Assembly: GCA_028281575.1 (NCBI GenBank)
Contig: JANQJP010000009.1
Span: 1-64,000 of the forward strand
Source of the DNA: Cellvibrionaceae bacterium
GTDB lineage: Bacteria > Pseudomonadota > Gammaproteobacteria > Pseudomonadales > Cellvibrionaceae
Length of the DNA: 64,000 nt
Direction of reading: 5' to 3'
Shown: positions 36,737-47,616 of the stretch, piece by piece
Layout of the letters: the number at the start of each line of letters is the position of its first letter
How positions within the stretch are numbered: the first letter of the stretch is position 1
The notes under the pieces: model-generated
Told to the model about the DNA's origin: nothing
Seen by the model: only the letters and a program-made list of their open reading frames with translations
Databases searched by the model: none
Program-made: the position numbers and the translations under genes

Positions 36737-37333
36737 TTGAGACACACCAACAAAACCTCTCGTCGCAAAACACCATCGGTCCGGATTATCAGCGGTAAGT
36801 GGCGCCGCAGGGTACTCCCGATAAGCGATGCGCCTGGACTGAGGCCAACCGGCGATCGCATCCGCGAAACCCTATTTAACTGGTTGATGCCCTACGTTCA
36901 CGGTGCTCGCTGCCTCGATTTATTCGCAGGCACGGGAGCACTAGGCTTAGAAGCGTTATCTCGCGGCGCTGGATTTGTGCAGTTCGCTGAAAATAATACC
37001 GCGACATCGCTGCAGCTTAAAACCAATTTAACGTCCCTGGACTGCCCTGAAAATAACTATGGTATTTATAACGGCGACGGGATTGCGTGGCTCAACCACA
37101 CCCCGCACCTGCCATTTGATATCGTATTTCTGGACCCACCTTTCGCAGATCAACTCTGGCTGCCATGCTATAGCGGCCTGATTGAAAACAACGCGCTCGC
37201 CCGCGAGGCGCTAATATACGTTGAAAGGCCGATAGAAACAAAAATTGAAACGCCGCCTCTCTGGCAATCCTTTAAAACAATGCATGCGGGCGCTATCGAA
37301 GCTACACTTTTCTCGATGCACACTGACATCTGA
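36737..37333 (+). CDS. rsmD: 16S rRNA (guanine-N2 at 966) methyltransferase RsmD
   Basis: 198 residues from a TTG start. Early conserved RIISGKWRRRVLPI leads to the SAM pocket CLDLFAGTGALGLEALSRGA and the catalytic DIVFLDPPF (DPPF variant of NPPY). It methylates G966 of 16S rRNA. It is divergent from ftsY, the usual arrangement, and 98 bases before coaD. Confidence 0.93.
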   Translation: MRHTNKTSRRKTPSVRIISGKWRRRVLPISDAPGLRPTGDRIRETLFNWLMPYVHGARCLDLFAGTGALGLEALSRGAGFVQFAENNTATSLQLKTNLTSLDCPENNYGIYNGDGIAWLNHTPHLPFDIVFLDPPFADQLWLPCYSGLIENNALAREALIYVERPIETKIETPPLWQSFKTMHAGAIEATLFSMHTDI

Positions 37334-37428
37334 CAAAGCATACGAATTACCATTAGAACCGCACCAGATTTGCGCACCACTGCAGAATTCAGGTTAGAAT
37401 TCTGCGCTGATAAAATGAGAACGGCTGA

Positions 37429-37914
<486 letters not shown>

Positions 37915-38027
37915 CAGTGCCCGACTTTGATCACGCAGCATCAGGCGCTATTGATAAAACTGCACTAATATCTAAAAAGAAGCCCTGATTCATTCCAAAT
38001 GATGCCCTGAGATCGCGTAGGTTTCAG

Positions 38028-40898
38028 GTGGATGCTGTGACCTATTCTTTGATTCCTCAACACACTATTAACGACGGCTTTGACAGGCAGAACCTAAGCA
38101 TTCTGCGCAAGCGTTTTATCGCAGTAAACAGCGATCGACTAAATCGAATGCGCTCGGCGCTGGCCACACGACATCAGGTTTTTTTAGATGCGTTGCCCAT
38201 GCTGTTTCATTGCAATCACCCTATGCTACCCGGTTTCGTCAACCGCAAAACCCCTTGCAAAATCTCTGGCTTCAAACCCCAAAAAAAAGATATCACTGCG
38301 ACGAAAACACTGGCGCGAAGCTTTACCGTGCACTATGAACCCGACATCTCCGAAGACATTTACGGCATTTACGTCATGGGAAGCGTGGGTACTATCGCCC
38401 AAAGCGAGCGCAGTGATGTGGATATTTGGTTGTGCCACCGGCCAGGCCTGCGCTTCGAGCAATTACACTTATTACAACGCAAGTGCGATCTCATTACGGA
38501 GTGGGCCGCCAGCCAACGTCTGGAAGCGCATTTCTTTCTTATGGACTGCAATGCCTTCAAGCAGGGAAAGCTGTCTTCGCTGGATAAAGAGTCCAGCGGC
38601 AGCGCTCAGCGCATGTTATTGCTCGACGAATTTTACCGGTCTGCAATTTATATCGCTGGGCGAACACCGCTTTGGTGGTACGTGCCCGAGAGAAACGAAA
38701 CCGACTACCAGAGCCACGCGCATGAGCTCCTCGAAAAACGCTTTGTCACACCGCACCATGTTTTGGATTTTGGCGGCCTTGCGGAAATACCCGGCGGAGA
38801 ATTTATTGGCGCCGGCATATGGCAACTCTATAAAGCGATAGAATCGCCTTATAAGTCGGTATTAAAACTTTTATTACTGGAAGTTTACGTCAGCGAATAC
38901 CCGCACATTCGCCCATTGTCCCTGTCATACAAAAACGAAATTTTTGCCGGGAAATGGGATATAGATTATCTCGATAGCTACGTGATGATCTATCGCCGCA
39001 TCGAAGAATATCTGCGCGCGCAAGGCCAATTTAAACGGCTCGAATTGGCGCGACGGTGTTTTTATTTCAAAGTTAATCGGGCGCTGTCACGTAGCTCTAA
39101 GCACTCTGCGCGTCCTTGGCAACGCGAGCTGCTTAAATCACTGGTGGACGAGTGGGGGTGGTCCGACGAGGATCTGCACACACTCGATTCCCGCAACGCA
39201 TGGAAAGTGGCGCGTGTCGCGTCAGAGCGCGCGCAGTTGGTAAACGAACTCAATTTTAGCTATCAATTTTTACTCGAATTCGCCCAGGCGCAAAATATTG
39301 ACCGGTCAATTTCCGTCGAAGAACTGACTGTACTCGGTCGCAAACTGCAGGCTGCGTTTGAGCGGCGGCCTGGAAAAATTGACTGGATAAATCCAAATAT
39401 TTCTTCGGATTTGTCAGAAGATGTTGTCGGGATTACTCAAACAGCCGCGCGCGATGGGCAGCCCGAACTCTGGACGGCACAGCCCGCCGGCGTGTCCGCA
39501 AACTCACGAAAGGACACCAGCATTCGCAGCAGCACAAGTCTGGTTGAGCTTTTATTGTGGTGTTATTACAACCGCATTGTTGAGTCACATACTTATTTGG
39601 ATCTGACCAATGTAAAAACGGTCAGCGCCATGGAAGCAAAAAAAATCTTATCCGTGTTTGAGCAATGGCTGCCCAACCCTGGCAAAAGCGCAGCGCATGA
39701 AAATTTTTTCGAGACCGCAAAGCCGCTAAATGCACTTATCCTGCTTAATGTCGGCGCTTTGCCCTCACCCGAACTAAGCCAACACGGTTTGCAGCGACTG
39801 AGCGAAAATACCGACGCCTTTCGCTATGGCGGCCGTGAAGAAAACCTCGTGGTGTCCGCCGACCTTTGCACTACTAACAGCTGGAACGAACTCCATGTGC
39901 GCCGCTTCGAAAAACCAACCGCACTTTTGGATTGCCTGCAGGAGTTTCTCCAACTCAGCTTACCGGGCACACATCAGTCGGCGCCGGAACTTAGAATTGA
40001 GTGTATAGGTTCAGATCATTCATCGACGATAGCGCATCGAGTACAGGAATGGATTAGCGAAATCACCCGCTGTTTTTACTCACCCAATGCGGGCCGTAAA
40101 CGCTATTTATTCCAGCTCTCTGAAAAATTACACCGACTTCAATTCAAAGGCATGCGCCCCGCCGTTAAGGCATTTTCTTCCGAAAACGAATTAATCGCCT
40201 CGCTGGCCGAACCTCAGCGGGAATTTAGCGGGATCGCCGTCGATAGCCACTGCCTGCGAAAAACACCGATCCCATTAATCGCCAATAAAATGCGCCGCAA
40301 TGCAATTAGCGTTTTTTATCGACACTACGGCATCGGTATGGAAATCTATATAGCAGATGAAAAAGGTTCTATCTCTCGCTCAATCATACGCGACCAACAC
40401 GATCAAAACCCACTGGTTCCAATGCACAGATTTTTGCGCGCGGCAATTAATCGCCAAGCGCGATCTCAGCCAGACTTATTGGCAGACTTTGGTATTTGTC
40501 CTATCTATTTTTACGAAGTCGTGCACAGACCAGGACAAGTAATGTCCGCGCGACAAACACCCATTTCTCAGAGCATACGCCAGACAAATATGTTTGAGGT
40601 TAAAGCAATTGCATATAGCGATGACAATGAAACAATTTATTACGATTTTTACTGCGATGATCAAGAGTTTTCCTACCGCTCGTTCAAAGACCAACTCTTT
40701 CTCGTCGTTGCCCAATTTGTTATTTCACGTCGGGATCGCGGCGAGGATTATCCGATTTATATGACGGACCTTGACCTGAGTCTCTGCGATAAGCTTATTG
40801 CCGAGGATGGCGAACTCCAGCTAACGCATTATCTAAACGTTAAAAGCGACCTGGAAACCAAGCTCAATGATGCGATAGGTGTTCTGGCAAATGCCTGA
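38028..40898 (+). CDS. cyaA: Class I adenylate cyclase CyaA
   Basis: 956 residues, starting at GTG. The N-terminal catalytic half carries GSVGTIAQSERSDVDIW (about 118-134), matching the enterobacterial class I signature, followed by VCH-type WLCHRPG and the conserved DFGGLAEIPGGEFIGAGIWQLYK, with its Trp and Lys residues. The C-terminal regulatory half is less conserved. It makes cAMP from ATP for CRP control. No frataxin gene (cyaY) follows, unlike E. coli. Confidence 0.95.
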   Translation: MDAVTYSLIPQHTINDGFDRQNLSILRKRFIAVNSDRLNRMRSALATRHQVFLDALPMLFHCNHPMLPGFVNRKTPCKISGFKPQKKDITATKTLARSFTVHYEPDISEDIYGIYVMGSVGTIAQSERSDVDIWLCHRPGLRFEQLHLLQRKCDLITEWAASQRLEAHFFLMDCNAFKQGKLSSLDKESSGSAQRMLLLDEFYRSAIYIAGRTPLWWYVPERNETDYQSHAHELLEKRFVTPHHVLDFGGLAEIPGGEFIGAGIWQLYKAIESPYKSVLKLLLLEVYVSEYPHIRPLSLSYKNEIFAGKWDIDYLDSYVMIYRRIEEYLRAQGQFKRLELARRCFYFKVNRALSRSSKHSARPWQRELLKSLVDEWGWSDEDLHTLDSRNAWKVARVASERAQLVNELNFSYQFLLEFAQAQNIDRSISVEELTVLGRKLQAAFERRPGKIDWINPNISSDLSEDVVGITQTAARDGQPELWTAQPAGVSANSRKDTSIRSSTSLVELLLWCYYNRIVESHTYLDLTNVKTVSAMEAKKILSVFEQWLPNPGKSAAHENFFETAKPLNALILLNVGALPSPELSQHGLQRLSENTDAFRYGGREENLVVSADLCTTNSWNELHVRRFEKPTALLDCLQEFLQLSLPGTHQSAPELRIECIGSDHSSTIAHRVQEWISEITRCFYSPNAGRKRYLFQLSEKLHRLQFKGMRPAVKAFSSENELIASLAEPQREFSGIAVDSHCLRKTPIPLIANKMRRNAISVFYRHYGIGMEIYIADEKGSISRSIIRDQHDQNPLVPMHRFLRAAINRQARSQPDLLADFGICPIYFYEVVHRPGQVMSARQTPISQSIRQTNMFEVKAIAYSDDNETIYYDFYCDDQEFSYRSFKDQLFLVVAQFVISRRDRGEDYPIYMTDLDLSLCDKLIAEDGELQLTHYLNVKSDLETKLNDAIGVLANA

Positions 40899-41013
40899 AC
40901 TCCCGGCTTTCTCGCGCTGATATAGCCTTGCTGCAAAAGCCGCGTTATACTCGGCCGCTTTCGTAATTAAACCGTAAAGATACATTCACGCTCGCGGAGA
41001 CGGACAAACAACT

Positions 41014-41133
41014 ATGAGATTTGGCCCAGCTTTGTTAGCAGGTATCACGTTGATATGTTGCTTGATTATTTCGTGCGGACAGAAAGGCCCGCTCAAATTA
41101 CCCGAGGATTCTGAACAGGCAACTATGCGCTAG
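41014..41133 (+). CDS. lptM: Small lipoprotein LptM (YifL type)
   Basis: 39 residues, too short for most gene finders. The signal MRFGPALLAGITLICCLIIS precedes lipidated Cys21, then GQKGPLKLPEDSEQ. The CGQKGPL motif defines LptM, which helps mature the LptD-LptE lipopolysaccharide translocon in E. coli. A GGAG site lies 14 bases before the ATG. It precedes lysA by 26 bases, as in the Pseudomonas order. Confidence 0.9.
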   Translation: MRFGPALLAGITLICCLIISCGQKGPLKLPEDSEQATMR

Positions 41134-41159
41134 CGGTGACAGAATGTCGTGAGTTTAAA

Positions 41160-42422
41160 ATGTCCGCTTTTTATCGGCGCGAGGGTACGTTGTACGCCGA
41201 AAAAATTTCCCTCGAAAAAATTGCCGAATGTTACGGCACACCCAGCTATGTCTATAGTCGCGCCGCGATTGAGCAAGCCTACGATGCATACGCCCACGCG
41301 CTTGGCTCCCACCCCGGTAGAATTTGTTACGCCGTAAAGGCCAACTCCAATATTGCTGTGCTACAAGTTTTAGCTTTGCGTGGCGCCAGTTTCGATATTG
41401 TTTCCAGCGGTGAACTCAAGCGTGTGCTACAAGCGGGTGGACGCCCCGAAAATATTATTTTTTCCGGCGTCGGCAAAACCCGCGAAGAACTTGTCGAGGC
41501 GTTAACGCTGGGTATTGCATGCTTTAATGTTGAGTCGGAAGCCGAACTCGATGCGCTCTCCTTCGTCGCCGATGAACTCGGCCTGCAAGCGCGGGTTAGC
41601 TTGCGGGTTAACCCGGACGTCGATGCCCAGACCCACCCTTATATTTCAACAGGCCTTAAAGAAAATAAGTTCGGCATCGACATCGACCGCGCATTTGAAG
41701 TGTATCAACGAGCGGCAAAACTCCCTGGGATAAACATAGTCGGCGTCGACTGCCATATCGGCTCTCAACTGACCGAATCCCAGCCATTTATTGATGCACT
41801 TGAGCGCCTGTTACTGCTGGTCGATCGGCTGGCTGATGCGAGCATAGCGATCAAGCACCTCGACTTGGGCGGCGGCATTGGCGTGACATACCGCGACGAG
41901 CAACCGCCCAGTATAGATGACTATATTGGCCGGGTTATTGAAAAACTTGGCGACCGAAAGCTGGCGCTGGTATTCGAGCCAGGGCGCTCTATTGTCGCCA
42001 ATGCGGGCATCATGCTGACGCAGGTTATCTACCTTAAACCCACCGAGCACAAGAACTTTGCCATTGTCGATGCCGCGATGAACGACAATATTCGCCCGTC
42101 GCTTTATCAGGCCTGGCAGGATGTTCAGCCACTTGTTGAAAATACGACGGCGGGTGAGTGCAACTGGGATATCGTCGGCCCCGTCTGTGAAACCGGCGAT
42201 TTTTTAGCAAAGGATCGCCACCTGGCGCTCAGCTCTGGGGACCAACTCGCACTGATGTCAAGCGGTGCGTACGGCTTTGTGATGAGCTCAAACTACAACT
42301 CCCGCGGCCGCGCCTGTGAAGTCATGGTCGACGGAGAACAGCACCACTTAATTCGCGCACGCGAAAGCTTCGAAGATCTGATCAAAGGCGAATCTCTCCT
42401 CCCCGACGAGGAGGACAGCTGA
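41160..42422 (+). CDS. lysA: Diaminopimelate decarboxylase LysA
   Basis: 420 residues from the ATG that gives the family start MSAFYRREGTLYAE; a GTG at 41136 is an unlikely alternative. A PLP enzyme with Lys60 in YAVKANSN, the Gly-rich LDLGGGIGVTY phosphate site and CETGDFLAKDR at the active site. It converts meso-diaminopimelate to lysine in the cytoplasm. dapF follows one base after its stop. Confidence 0.95.
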   Translation: MSAFYRREGTLYAEKISLEKIAECYGTPSYVYSRAAIEQAYDAYAHALGSHPGRICYAVKANSNIAVLQVLALRGASFDIVSSGELKRVLQAGGRPENIIFSGVGKTREELVEALTLGIACFNVESEAELDALSFVADELGLQARVSLRVNPDVDAQTHPYISTGLKENKFGIDIDRAFEVYQRAAKLPGINIVGVDCHIGSQLTESQPFIDALERLLLLVDRLADASIAIKHLDLGGGIGVTYRDEQPPSIDDYIGRVIEKLGDRKLALVFEPGRSIVANAGIMLTQVIYLKPTEHKNFAIVDAAMNDNIRPSLYQAWQDVQPLVENTTAGECNWDIVGPVCETGDFLAKDRHLALSSGDQLALMSSGAYGFVMSSNYNSRGRACEVMVDGEQHHLIRARESFEDLIKGESLLPDEEDS

Positions 42423-42423
42423 T

Positions 42424-43254
42424 ATGCGCCTGAGGTTCACTAAAATGCAAGGCATTGGCAACGACTTCGTCATGCTGGACGGCGTCAGCCAGAAGCTATC
42501 GATCTCACCAGCCAAGATTAAAAAGCTTGCTGACAGGCATTTCGGTGTGGGCTGCGATCAGGTATTGATCGTCGAAGCACCACAGAATCCCCAAGCCGAT
42601 TTTCGCTATCGTATTTTCAACGCAAACGGAGAAGAAGTAGAAAATTGCGGCAATGGTGCACGCTGTTTCGCTATTTTTGTTCAACAGAGGGGACTTACTG
42701 CGAAAAATGAAATCGTCGTTGAAACCAAAGCTGGCGAGATGATTTTGCGGGTATGTGACAATAAAAATGTGACGGTTAATATGGGTGTGCCAGCCCTCGA
42801 ACCAAAAGATATCCCCTTCGACGCAGACGAACGGGCTACGACTTATCCCCTTAAAATAGAAGACCACACCTTTTCTATTTCCGCGGTGTCTCTGGGCAAC
42901 CCTCACGCCGTAATTATGGTAGATGACGTACGCGAATTTCCGGTTGAGAAAATCGGCCCAACCGTTGAATCTCATCGACGCTTTCCCAATAAGGTAAATG
43001 CCGGATTTTTACAAATAGTGTCGCCCGAGGAGGCCTACCTGCGCGTTTACGAACGCGGGGTCGGCGAAACGCTCGCCTGTGGCACAGGTGCATGTGCGGC
43101 TATGGTTGCCGGTGGTTTACAGGGTTTGCTCTCGACGAAAACGACCATGCACCTAACCGGTGGTGATTTAAGCATCGAGTGGCAAGGAGAAGGACAGCCG
43201 GTTATGATGACCGGACCGGCCACCACGGTATTTCACGGACAAATAAAACTATGA
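42424..43254 (+). CDS. dapF: Diaminopimelate epimerase DapF
   Basis: 276 residues. The two catalytic cysteines are Cys75 (ENCGNGARC) and Cys219 (GETLACGTGACAA). It converts LL- to meso-diaminopimelate for lysine and peptidoglycan. It overlaps the DUF484 gene by four bases (ATGA). Confidence 0.96.
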   Translation: MRLRFTKMQGIGNDFVMLDGVSQKLSISPAKIKKLADRHFGVGCDQVLIVEAPQNPQADFRYRIFNANGEEVENCGNGARCFAIFVQQRGLTAKNEIVVETKAGEMILRVCDNKNVTVNMGVPALEPKDIPFDADERATTYPLKIEDHTFSISAVSLGNPHAVIMVDDVREFPVEKIGPTVESHRRFPNKVNAGFLQIVSPEEAYLRVYERGVGETLACGTGACAAMVAGGLQGLLSTKTTMHLTGGDLSIEWQGEGQPVMMTGPATTVFHGQIKL

Positions 43255-43922
43255 CAACGCCAGAAAGAAGCGCCTATATCGATGCCCAAATCGTCGCCAA
43301 GTATTTGTCTGACAACCCGGAATTTTTTAATGGACGTGAAGATTTACTCACAGAAATTCGCGTTCCTCACAGCCACGGACACAGCGTTTCTCTGGTAGAA
43401 AAACAACTCGATATTCTGCGCGAACGCAACAGCGAACTGCGCAACCGCCTGGGTGAACTGATAGATAATGCGCGCAGCAATGATCGCCTTTTTAGCCACA
43501 CACGCCGTCTTGTGCTCGCACTCTTAGACTGTCAAAACCTCAGCCAGGCGGTCGACACAATATATGCGAGCTTCGCCAACGATTTTAATATCCAATTTAC
43601 ACAAATTATTTTATTTGGCGAAACCGGCATTTCCAAAGCGCGTAATGTCGATCTCGACCGCGCGCAGTTTGAGCTGGGAAAATATCTAAAGGCGCGCCAA
43701 ACCGTCGGCGGCGGCCTGGCAAAAGATGAAATTAATTTCCTTTTCGGCGGCAATGCACCTAAAGTAGGTTCGGCCGCCTTGGCAGTTTTATCCTATGGCG
43801 ACCTTTTTGGCGTCATTGCGATCGGCAACGAAGATCCACACTATTATCAATCCAGTATGGGCACCATGTTTCTCAGTTATATTGCGGAAGTGTTTAGCCG
43901 GATTTTACGTGACCAACGCTAG
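43251..43922 (+). CDS. DUF484 (GAF-like) protein
   Basis: 223 residues from the ATG overlapping the dapF stop. The N-terminal pattern IVAKYLSDNPEFFNGREDLLTEIRVPH (key residues YL, NPEFF and PH) and a coiled helix precede a GAF-like domain (about 90-220). The family (YigA in E. coli) always sits between dapF and xerC; its function is unsettled. The stop codon forms part of a TAGGGCCTATTAAT sequence. Confidence 0.9.
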   Translation: MTTPERSAYIDAQIVAKYLSDNPEFFNGREDLLTEIRVPHSHGHSVSLVEKQLDILRERNSELRNRLGELIDNARSNDRLFSHTRRLVLALLDCQNLSQAVDTIYASFANDFNIQFTQIILFGETGISKARNVDLDRAQFELGKYLKARQTVGGGLAKDEINFLFGGNAPKVGSAALAVLSYGDLFGVIAIGNEDPHYYQSSMGTMFLSYIAEVFSRILRDQR

Positions 43923-43966
43923 GGCCTATTAATCCAACACGTTTTGAGAAACCGTTTGGAGATTGC

Positions 43967-44884
43967 ATGCGCACATCCCTGTCAATTTCGGATTCAATCA
44001 AACAATTTGAAGCTTATTTAATAAACGAGAAGCGTTATTCCAAACATACCGTTGATGCTTATCGGCGCGATCTGTTAAAACTGCAAGCGACCAGCCAAAG
44101 CCTCAACATAACAGAACTGCAAGACATTACATCTTCAGTTGTTCGCAACAGCTTGCACAAACAGCGCAATCAAGGGTTAAAACCAAAGAGCCTGCAACGA
44201 TGGCTATCGAGCGTAAATGCTTTTTTCAGACATGCACTCAAGCATCAATGCATAGAAGTAAATCCAGCGGCTGGTTTAACTGCACCAAAATCAGATAAAA
44301 AACTTCCTAAGGCTCTCGATGTCGACGAGGTGGCGGCGCTTACTCAAACGAATAGCCAAGACCCTTTTATGCTGAGAGATATCGCTATGCTGGAGCTCAC
44401 CTACTCATCTGGATTGCGATTATCGGAACTGGTTGCGCTCGATATCAATGACATTGATTTAGCGGCGAAAAGCGTTCGTGTAATGGGCAAAGGCAACAAG
44501 GAAAGGGAGCTTCCCGTAGGTAAGCTGGCCGTTCAAGCAATCTCACAGTGGTTGGAACAAAGAAATAACTATTTGAAAAACGACACAGTCACAACAGCAT
44601 TATTTGTCAGCCAGCTCGGCAAACGCATTAGCCATAGAAATGTACAAGAGCGCTTTAAAAAAATGGCACTAAAACAAGGATTAGGCCAGCATTTGCACCC
44701 GCACAAATTACGCCATTCGTTTGCAAGCCATATGCTGGAATCTAGTGGCGATCTAAGGGCTGTACAGGAATTGCTTGGGCATGCGGATATAAGCACAACG
44801 CAAATTTACACGCACCTGGACTTTCAACATTTAAGCGAAGTCTACGACAAAGCTCATCCACGTGCACGTAAGAAAGAAAAGTAA
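43967..44884 (+). CDS. xerC: Tyrosine recombinase XerC
   Basis: 305 residues. The N-terminal SAM-like DNA-binding domain (about 10-95) precedes the catalytic domain with Arg151, Lys175, His246, Arg249, His272 and nucleophile Tyr281, all intact. With XerD it resolves chromosome dimers at dif. It ends the dapF-DUF484-xerC run; the HAD phosphatase gene that often follows is absent here. Confidence 0.94.
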   Translation: MRTSLSISDSIKQFEAYLINEKRYSKHTVDAYRRDLLKLQATSQSLNITELQDITSSVVRNSLHKQRNQGLKPKSLQRWLSSVNAFFRHALKHQCIEVNPAAGLTAPKSDKKLPKALDVDEVAALTQTNSQDPFMLRDIAMLELTYSSGLRLSELVALDINDIDLAAKSVRVMGKGNKERELPVGKLAVQAISQWLEQRNNYLKNDTVTTALFVSQLGKRISHRNVQERFKKMALKQGLGQHLHPHKLRHSFASHMLESSGDLRAVQELLGHADISTTQIYTHLDFQHLSEVYDKAHPRARKKEK

Positions 44885-44895
44885 ATTGTACGACT

Positions 44896-45147
44896 TTAAA
44901 TCGGCTGGCTACCGTAGCTGGATTCTGGTTTCTTTGGCGGGTCCGCGACGACGTGACTGTCTATCGAATCGATTTTACCTCCGCGCGCCAAGAACGCCTC
45001 TATGTCTTCTTGGATACGCTTACGCTCAGTTTCTTTGTTTGCCAGCGCAGAAGCAGAATCGCCGCGCGACACTAAGTCTTTCGCCTCTCCATCGAGCTCG
45101 TCTTTGGACTCATCCAATTCTGGTTCTACGTGATCCTCATCACTCAT
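44896..45147 (-). CDS. sutA: SutA-like RNA polymerase-binding regulator
   Basis: 83 residues from the ATG with GGAG 11 bases upstream. An acidic, probably disordered N-terminus (DEDHVEPELDESKDELDG) precedes a helix and the C-terminal motif FLARGGKIDSID...VVADPPKKPESSYGSQPI-like ending. That ending nearly matches the Pseudomonas aeruginosa SutA tail, by memory. SutA binds RNA polymerase and supports transcription in slow growth. It is adjacent to glnK-amtB, fitting nutrient-limited expression. I am fairly, not fully, sure of the name. Confidence 0.78.
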   Translation of the reverse strand: MSDEDHVEPELDESKDELDGEAKDLVSRGDSASALANKETERKRIQEDIEAFLARGGKIDSIDSHVVADPPKKPESSYGSQPI

Positions 45148-45357
45148 AATCAATGACACTCCGGTTTAATGAACGCCGTTGTTTCGAGAATTTATAGATG
45201 AAAATTTGGCATTTGCCTATGAAAAATTTGTGATTTTGTTAGATATTTTTTTTATAAAAACAGAGAAAAACAAAACCAACCAAGGAAAGCCCCAAAATTC
45301 TAAGATAGGCGAGTTAGCATAAAGGAAAATCCGAAAAGCGAATTTTCCTCGCGCTCT

Positions 45358-45759
<402 letters not shown>

Positions 45760-45783
45760 TTAATGCTGTTTAAGGCCGAATAC

Positions 45784-45811
45784 AAAAAAACCGGGGCAAG
45801 CCCCGGTTTTC
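45784..45811 (-). terminator. Rho-independent terminator after amtB
   Basis: A perfect CCGGGG/CCCCGG stem with a four-base loop is followed on the minus strand by seven T. It lies 26 bases after the amtB stop and separates amtB from the downstream glnK copy. Confidence 0.9.
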
Positions 45812-45836
45812 TATAAAGACACATCAAAGCAGTCGC

Positions 45837-47153
45837 TTATTTGCCGGTACCGGTAAACTCTGGATAAGCTTCCATACCACACTCAGCAACATCAACACCT
45901 TCGTATTCCTCTTCTTCACTAACGCGGATACCCATAATCGCTTTAAGCGCAATCCAAACAATGAGTGAAAGAACAAATACCCAGACGAAGATAGTGAGCA
46001 TGCCGACAAGCTGACCACCGAAAGTGGCATCTGCATCAGAGATAAGCACAGCAAGAACACCCCAAATACCCACAGTTCCGTGCACAGAAATCGCACCGAC
46101 AGGGTCATCAATCTTGAGCTTGTCCAAACCAAGGATACTGAACACCACGATAACACCGCCGATTGCACCGATGATTGTCGCTGTAAGCGGAGAAGGATCT
46201 GCAGGTTCTGCAGTAATCGCTACCAAACCAGCGAGCGCACCATTCAAAGCCATCGTCAGATCAGCTTTGCCAAACATGACGCGTGCAACGATTAGAGCTG
46301 CGATCAAACCACCAGCTGCAGCGGCGTTGGTATTCAAAAATACACTTGCGACTTCGTTAGCCACGGCAATACCGCCCAATTTCAGCGTAGAACCGCCGTT
46401 GAAACCAAACCAACCCATCCAAAGGATGAACATACCAAGCGTCGCCAACGGAAGATTCGCACCGGGAATAGCGTTAACTTCACCATTGGGTCCGTATTTG
46501 CCCTTACGCGCGCCGAGCACTATAACACCAGCCAAAGCAGCTGCAGCGCCCGCCATATGAACAATACCCGAGCCGGCATAGTCAGAGTAGCCCATGTACC
46601 AAGAGGCTTCGACACCCTCATCCAACTCCGGATTAAGCTCGAACAAACCAAGAACAGCATTGCCACCCCAGGTCCAACCACCTTCCATTGGATAGATGAA
46701 GCCAGTCATAACAACCGCAAACGCGAGGAAAGCCCAAAGCTTCATACGCTCCGCAACCGCACCGGATACGATAGACATCGCAGTAGCAACGAATACGACC
46801 TGGAAGAAAAAGTCAGAAGCACCTGAATAAACAGAATCGCCATCAAAGCCATTTTCTGCAGAATCAGCTAGCACTTGAGCGATCGCAGCTTCATCCATTG
46901 AGGCAACGCTATCAGTACCAGTCAGGAACCAACCGCCGCCGTACATGAACTCGTAACCACAAACCATGTACATGGTGCAAGCAACTGCAAAAAGCGCAAC
47001 GTTTTTAGTCAAAATTTCAGTCGTGTTTTTCGCACGCACAAGGCCGGATTCGAGCATAGCGAACCCCGCGGCCATCCACATCACAAGTGCGCCACAGACC
47101 AAGAAGTAGAAGGTGTCCATGGCGTACTGCAATTCGAAAATATTATTTTCCAT
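45837..47153 (-). CDS. amtB: Ammonium transporter AmtB
   Basis: 438 residues with about eleven transmembrane helices. The family features include LVMWMAAGFAMLESG, the pore-lining MEGGWTWGG region and VHGTVGIWGV with its twin-His-type His. It moves ammonium into the cell and is blocked by unmodified GlnK. The upstream glnK lies 43 bases away, giving the classic glnK-amtB pair. The N-terminus shows no long extra signal peptide. Confidence 0.95.
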   Translation of the reverse strand: MENNIFELQYAMDTFYFLVCGALVMWMAAGFAMLESGLVRAKNTTEILTKNVALFAVACTMYMVCGYEFMYGGGWFLTGTDSVASMDEAAIAQVLADSAENGFDGDSVYSGASDFFFQVVFVATAMSIVSGAVAERMKLWAFLAFAVVMTGFIYPMEGGWTWGGNAVLGLFELNPELDEGVEASWYMGYSDYAGSGIVHMAGAAAALAGVIVLGARKGKYGPNGEVNAIPGANLPLATLGMFILWMGWFGFNGGSTLKLGGIAVANEVASVFLNTNAAAAGGLIAALIVARVMFGKADLTMALNGALAGLVAITAEPADPSPLTATIIGAIGGVIVVFSILGLDKLKIDDPVGAISVHGTVGIWGVLAVLISDADATFGGQLVGMLTIFVWVFVLSLIVWIALKAIMGIRVSEEEEYEGVDVAECGMEAYPEFTGTGK

Positions 47154-47196
47154 AGCAGTTCTCCGGTAAGAAGATAATTAGTATTAGAAAGAAAAA

Positions 47197-47574
<378 letters not shown>

Positions 47575-47576
47575 TT

Positions 47577-47606
47577 AAAAAAAACCGCTGGGAAAACCAG
47601 CGGTTT
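47577..47606 (-). terminator. Rho-independent terminator after torF-like gene
   Basis: AACCGCTGG and CCAGCGGTT form a stem with a short loop, followed on the minus strand by eight T. It lies just after the porin gene and before glnK copy 2. The gap to glnK is only about 40 bases, so partial read-through is the simplest way to express glnK-amtB. Confidence 0.87.
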
Positions 47607-47616
47607 AAAAATCAAC

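Noticed and set aside
36702-36776. 25-residue N-terminal extension of FtsY
   Set aside because: The extension is Cys/Trp-rich, overlaps the divergent rsmD start, and a better ribosome site precedes the internal ATG at 36701.
38188-38841. 217-codon open frame on the plus strand
   Set aside because: It lies in another frame inside cyaA, whose own frame carries the conserved catalytic motif; the product is Cys/Trp-rich and looks like a shadow.
43920-43936. TAGGGCCTATTAAT at the DUF484 stop as another dispersed repeat copy
   Set aside because: Only the TAGGGCCT core matches; the GTT and flanks do not, so I do not list it as a full copy.
45760-45775. Possible -24/-12 element upstream of glnK copy 1
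   Set aside because: The GG and GC blocks are separated by nine bases and not ten, which sigma-54 promoters do not tolerate well.
46024-46560. 178-codon open frame on the plus strand
   Set aside because: It is antisense within amtB, which is strongly conserved, and it has no recognisable features.
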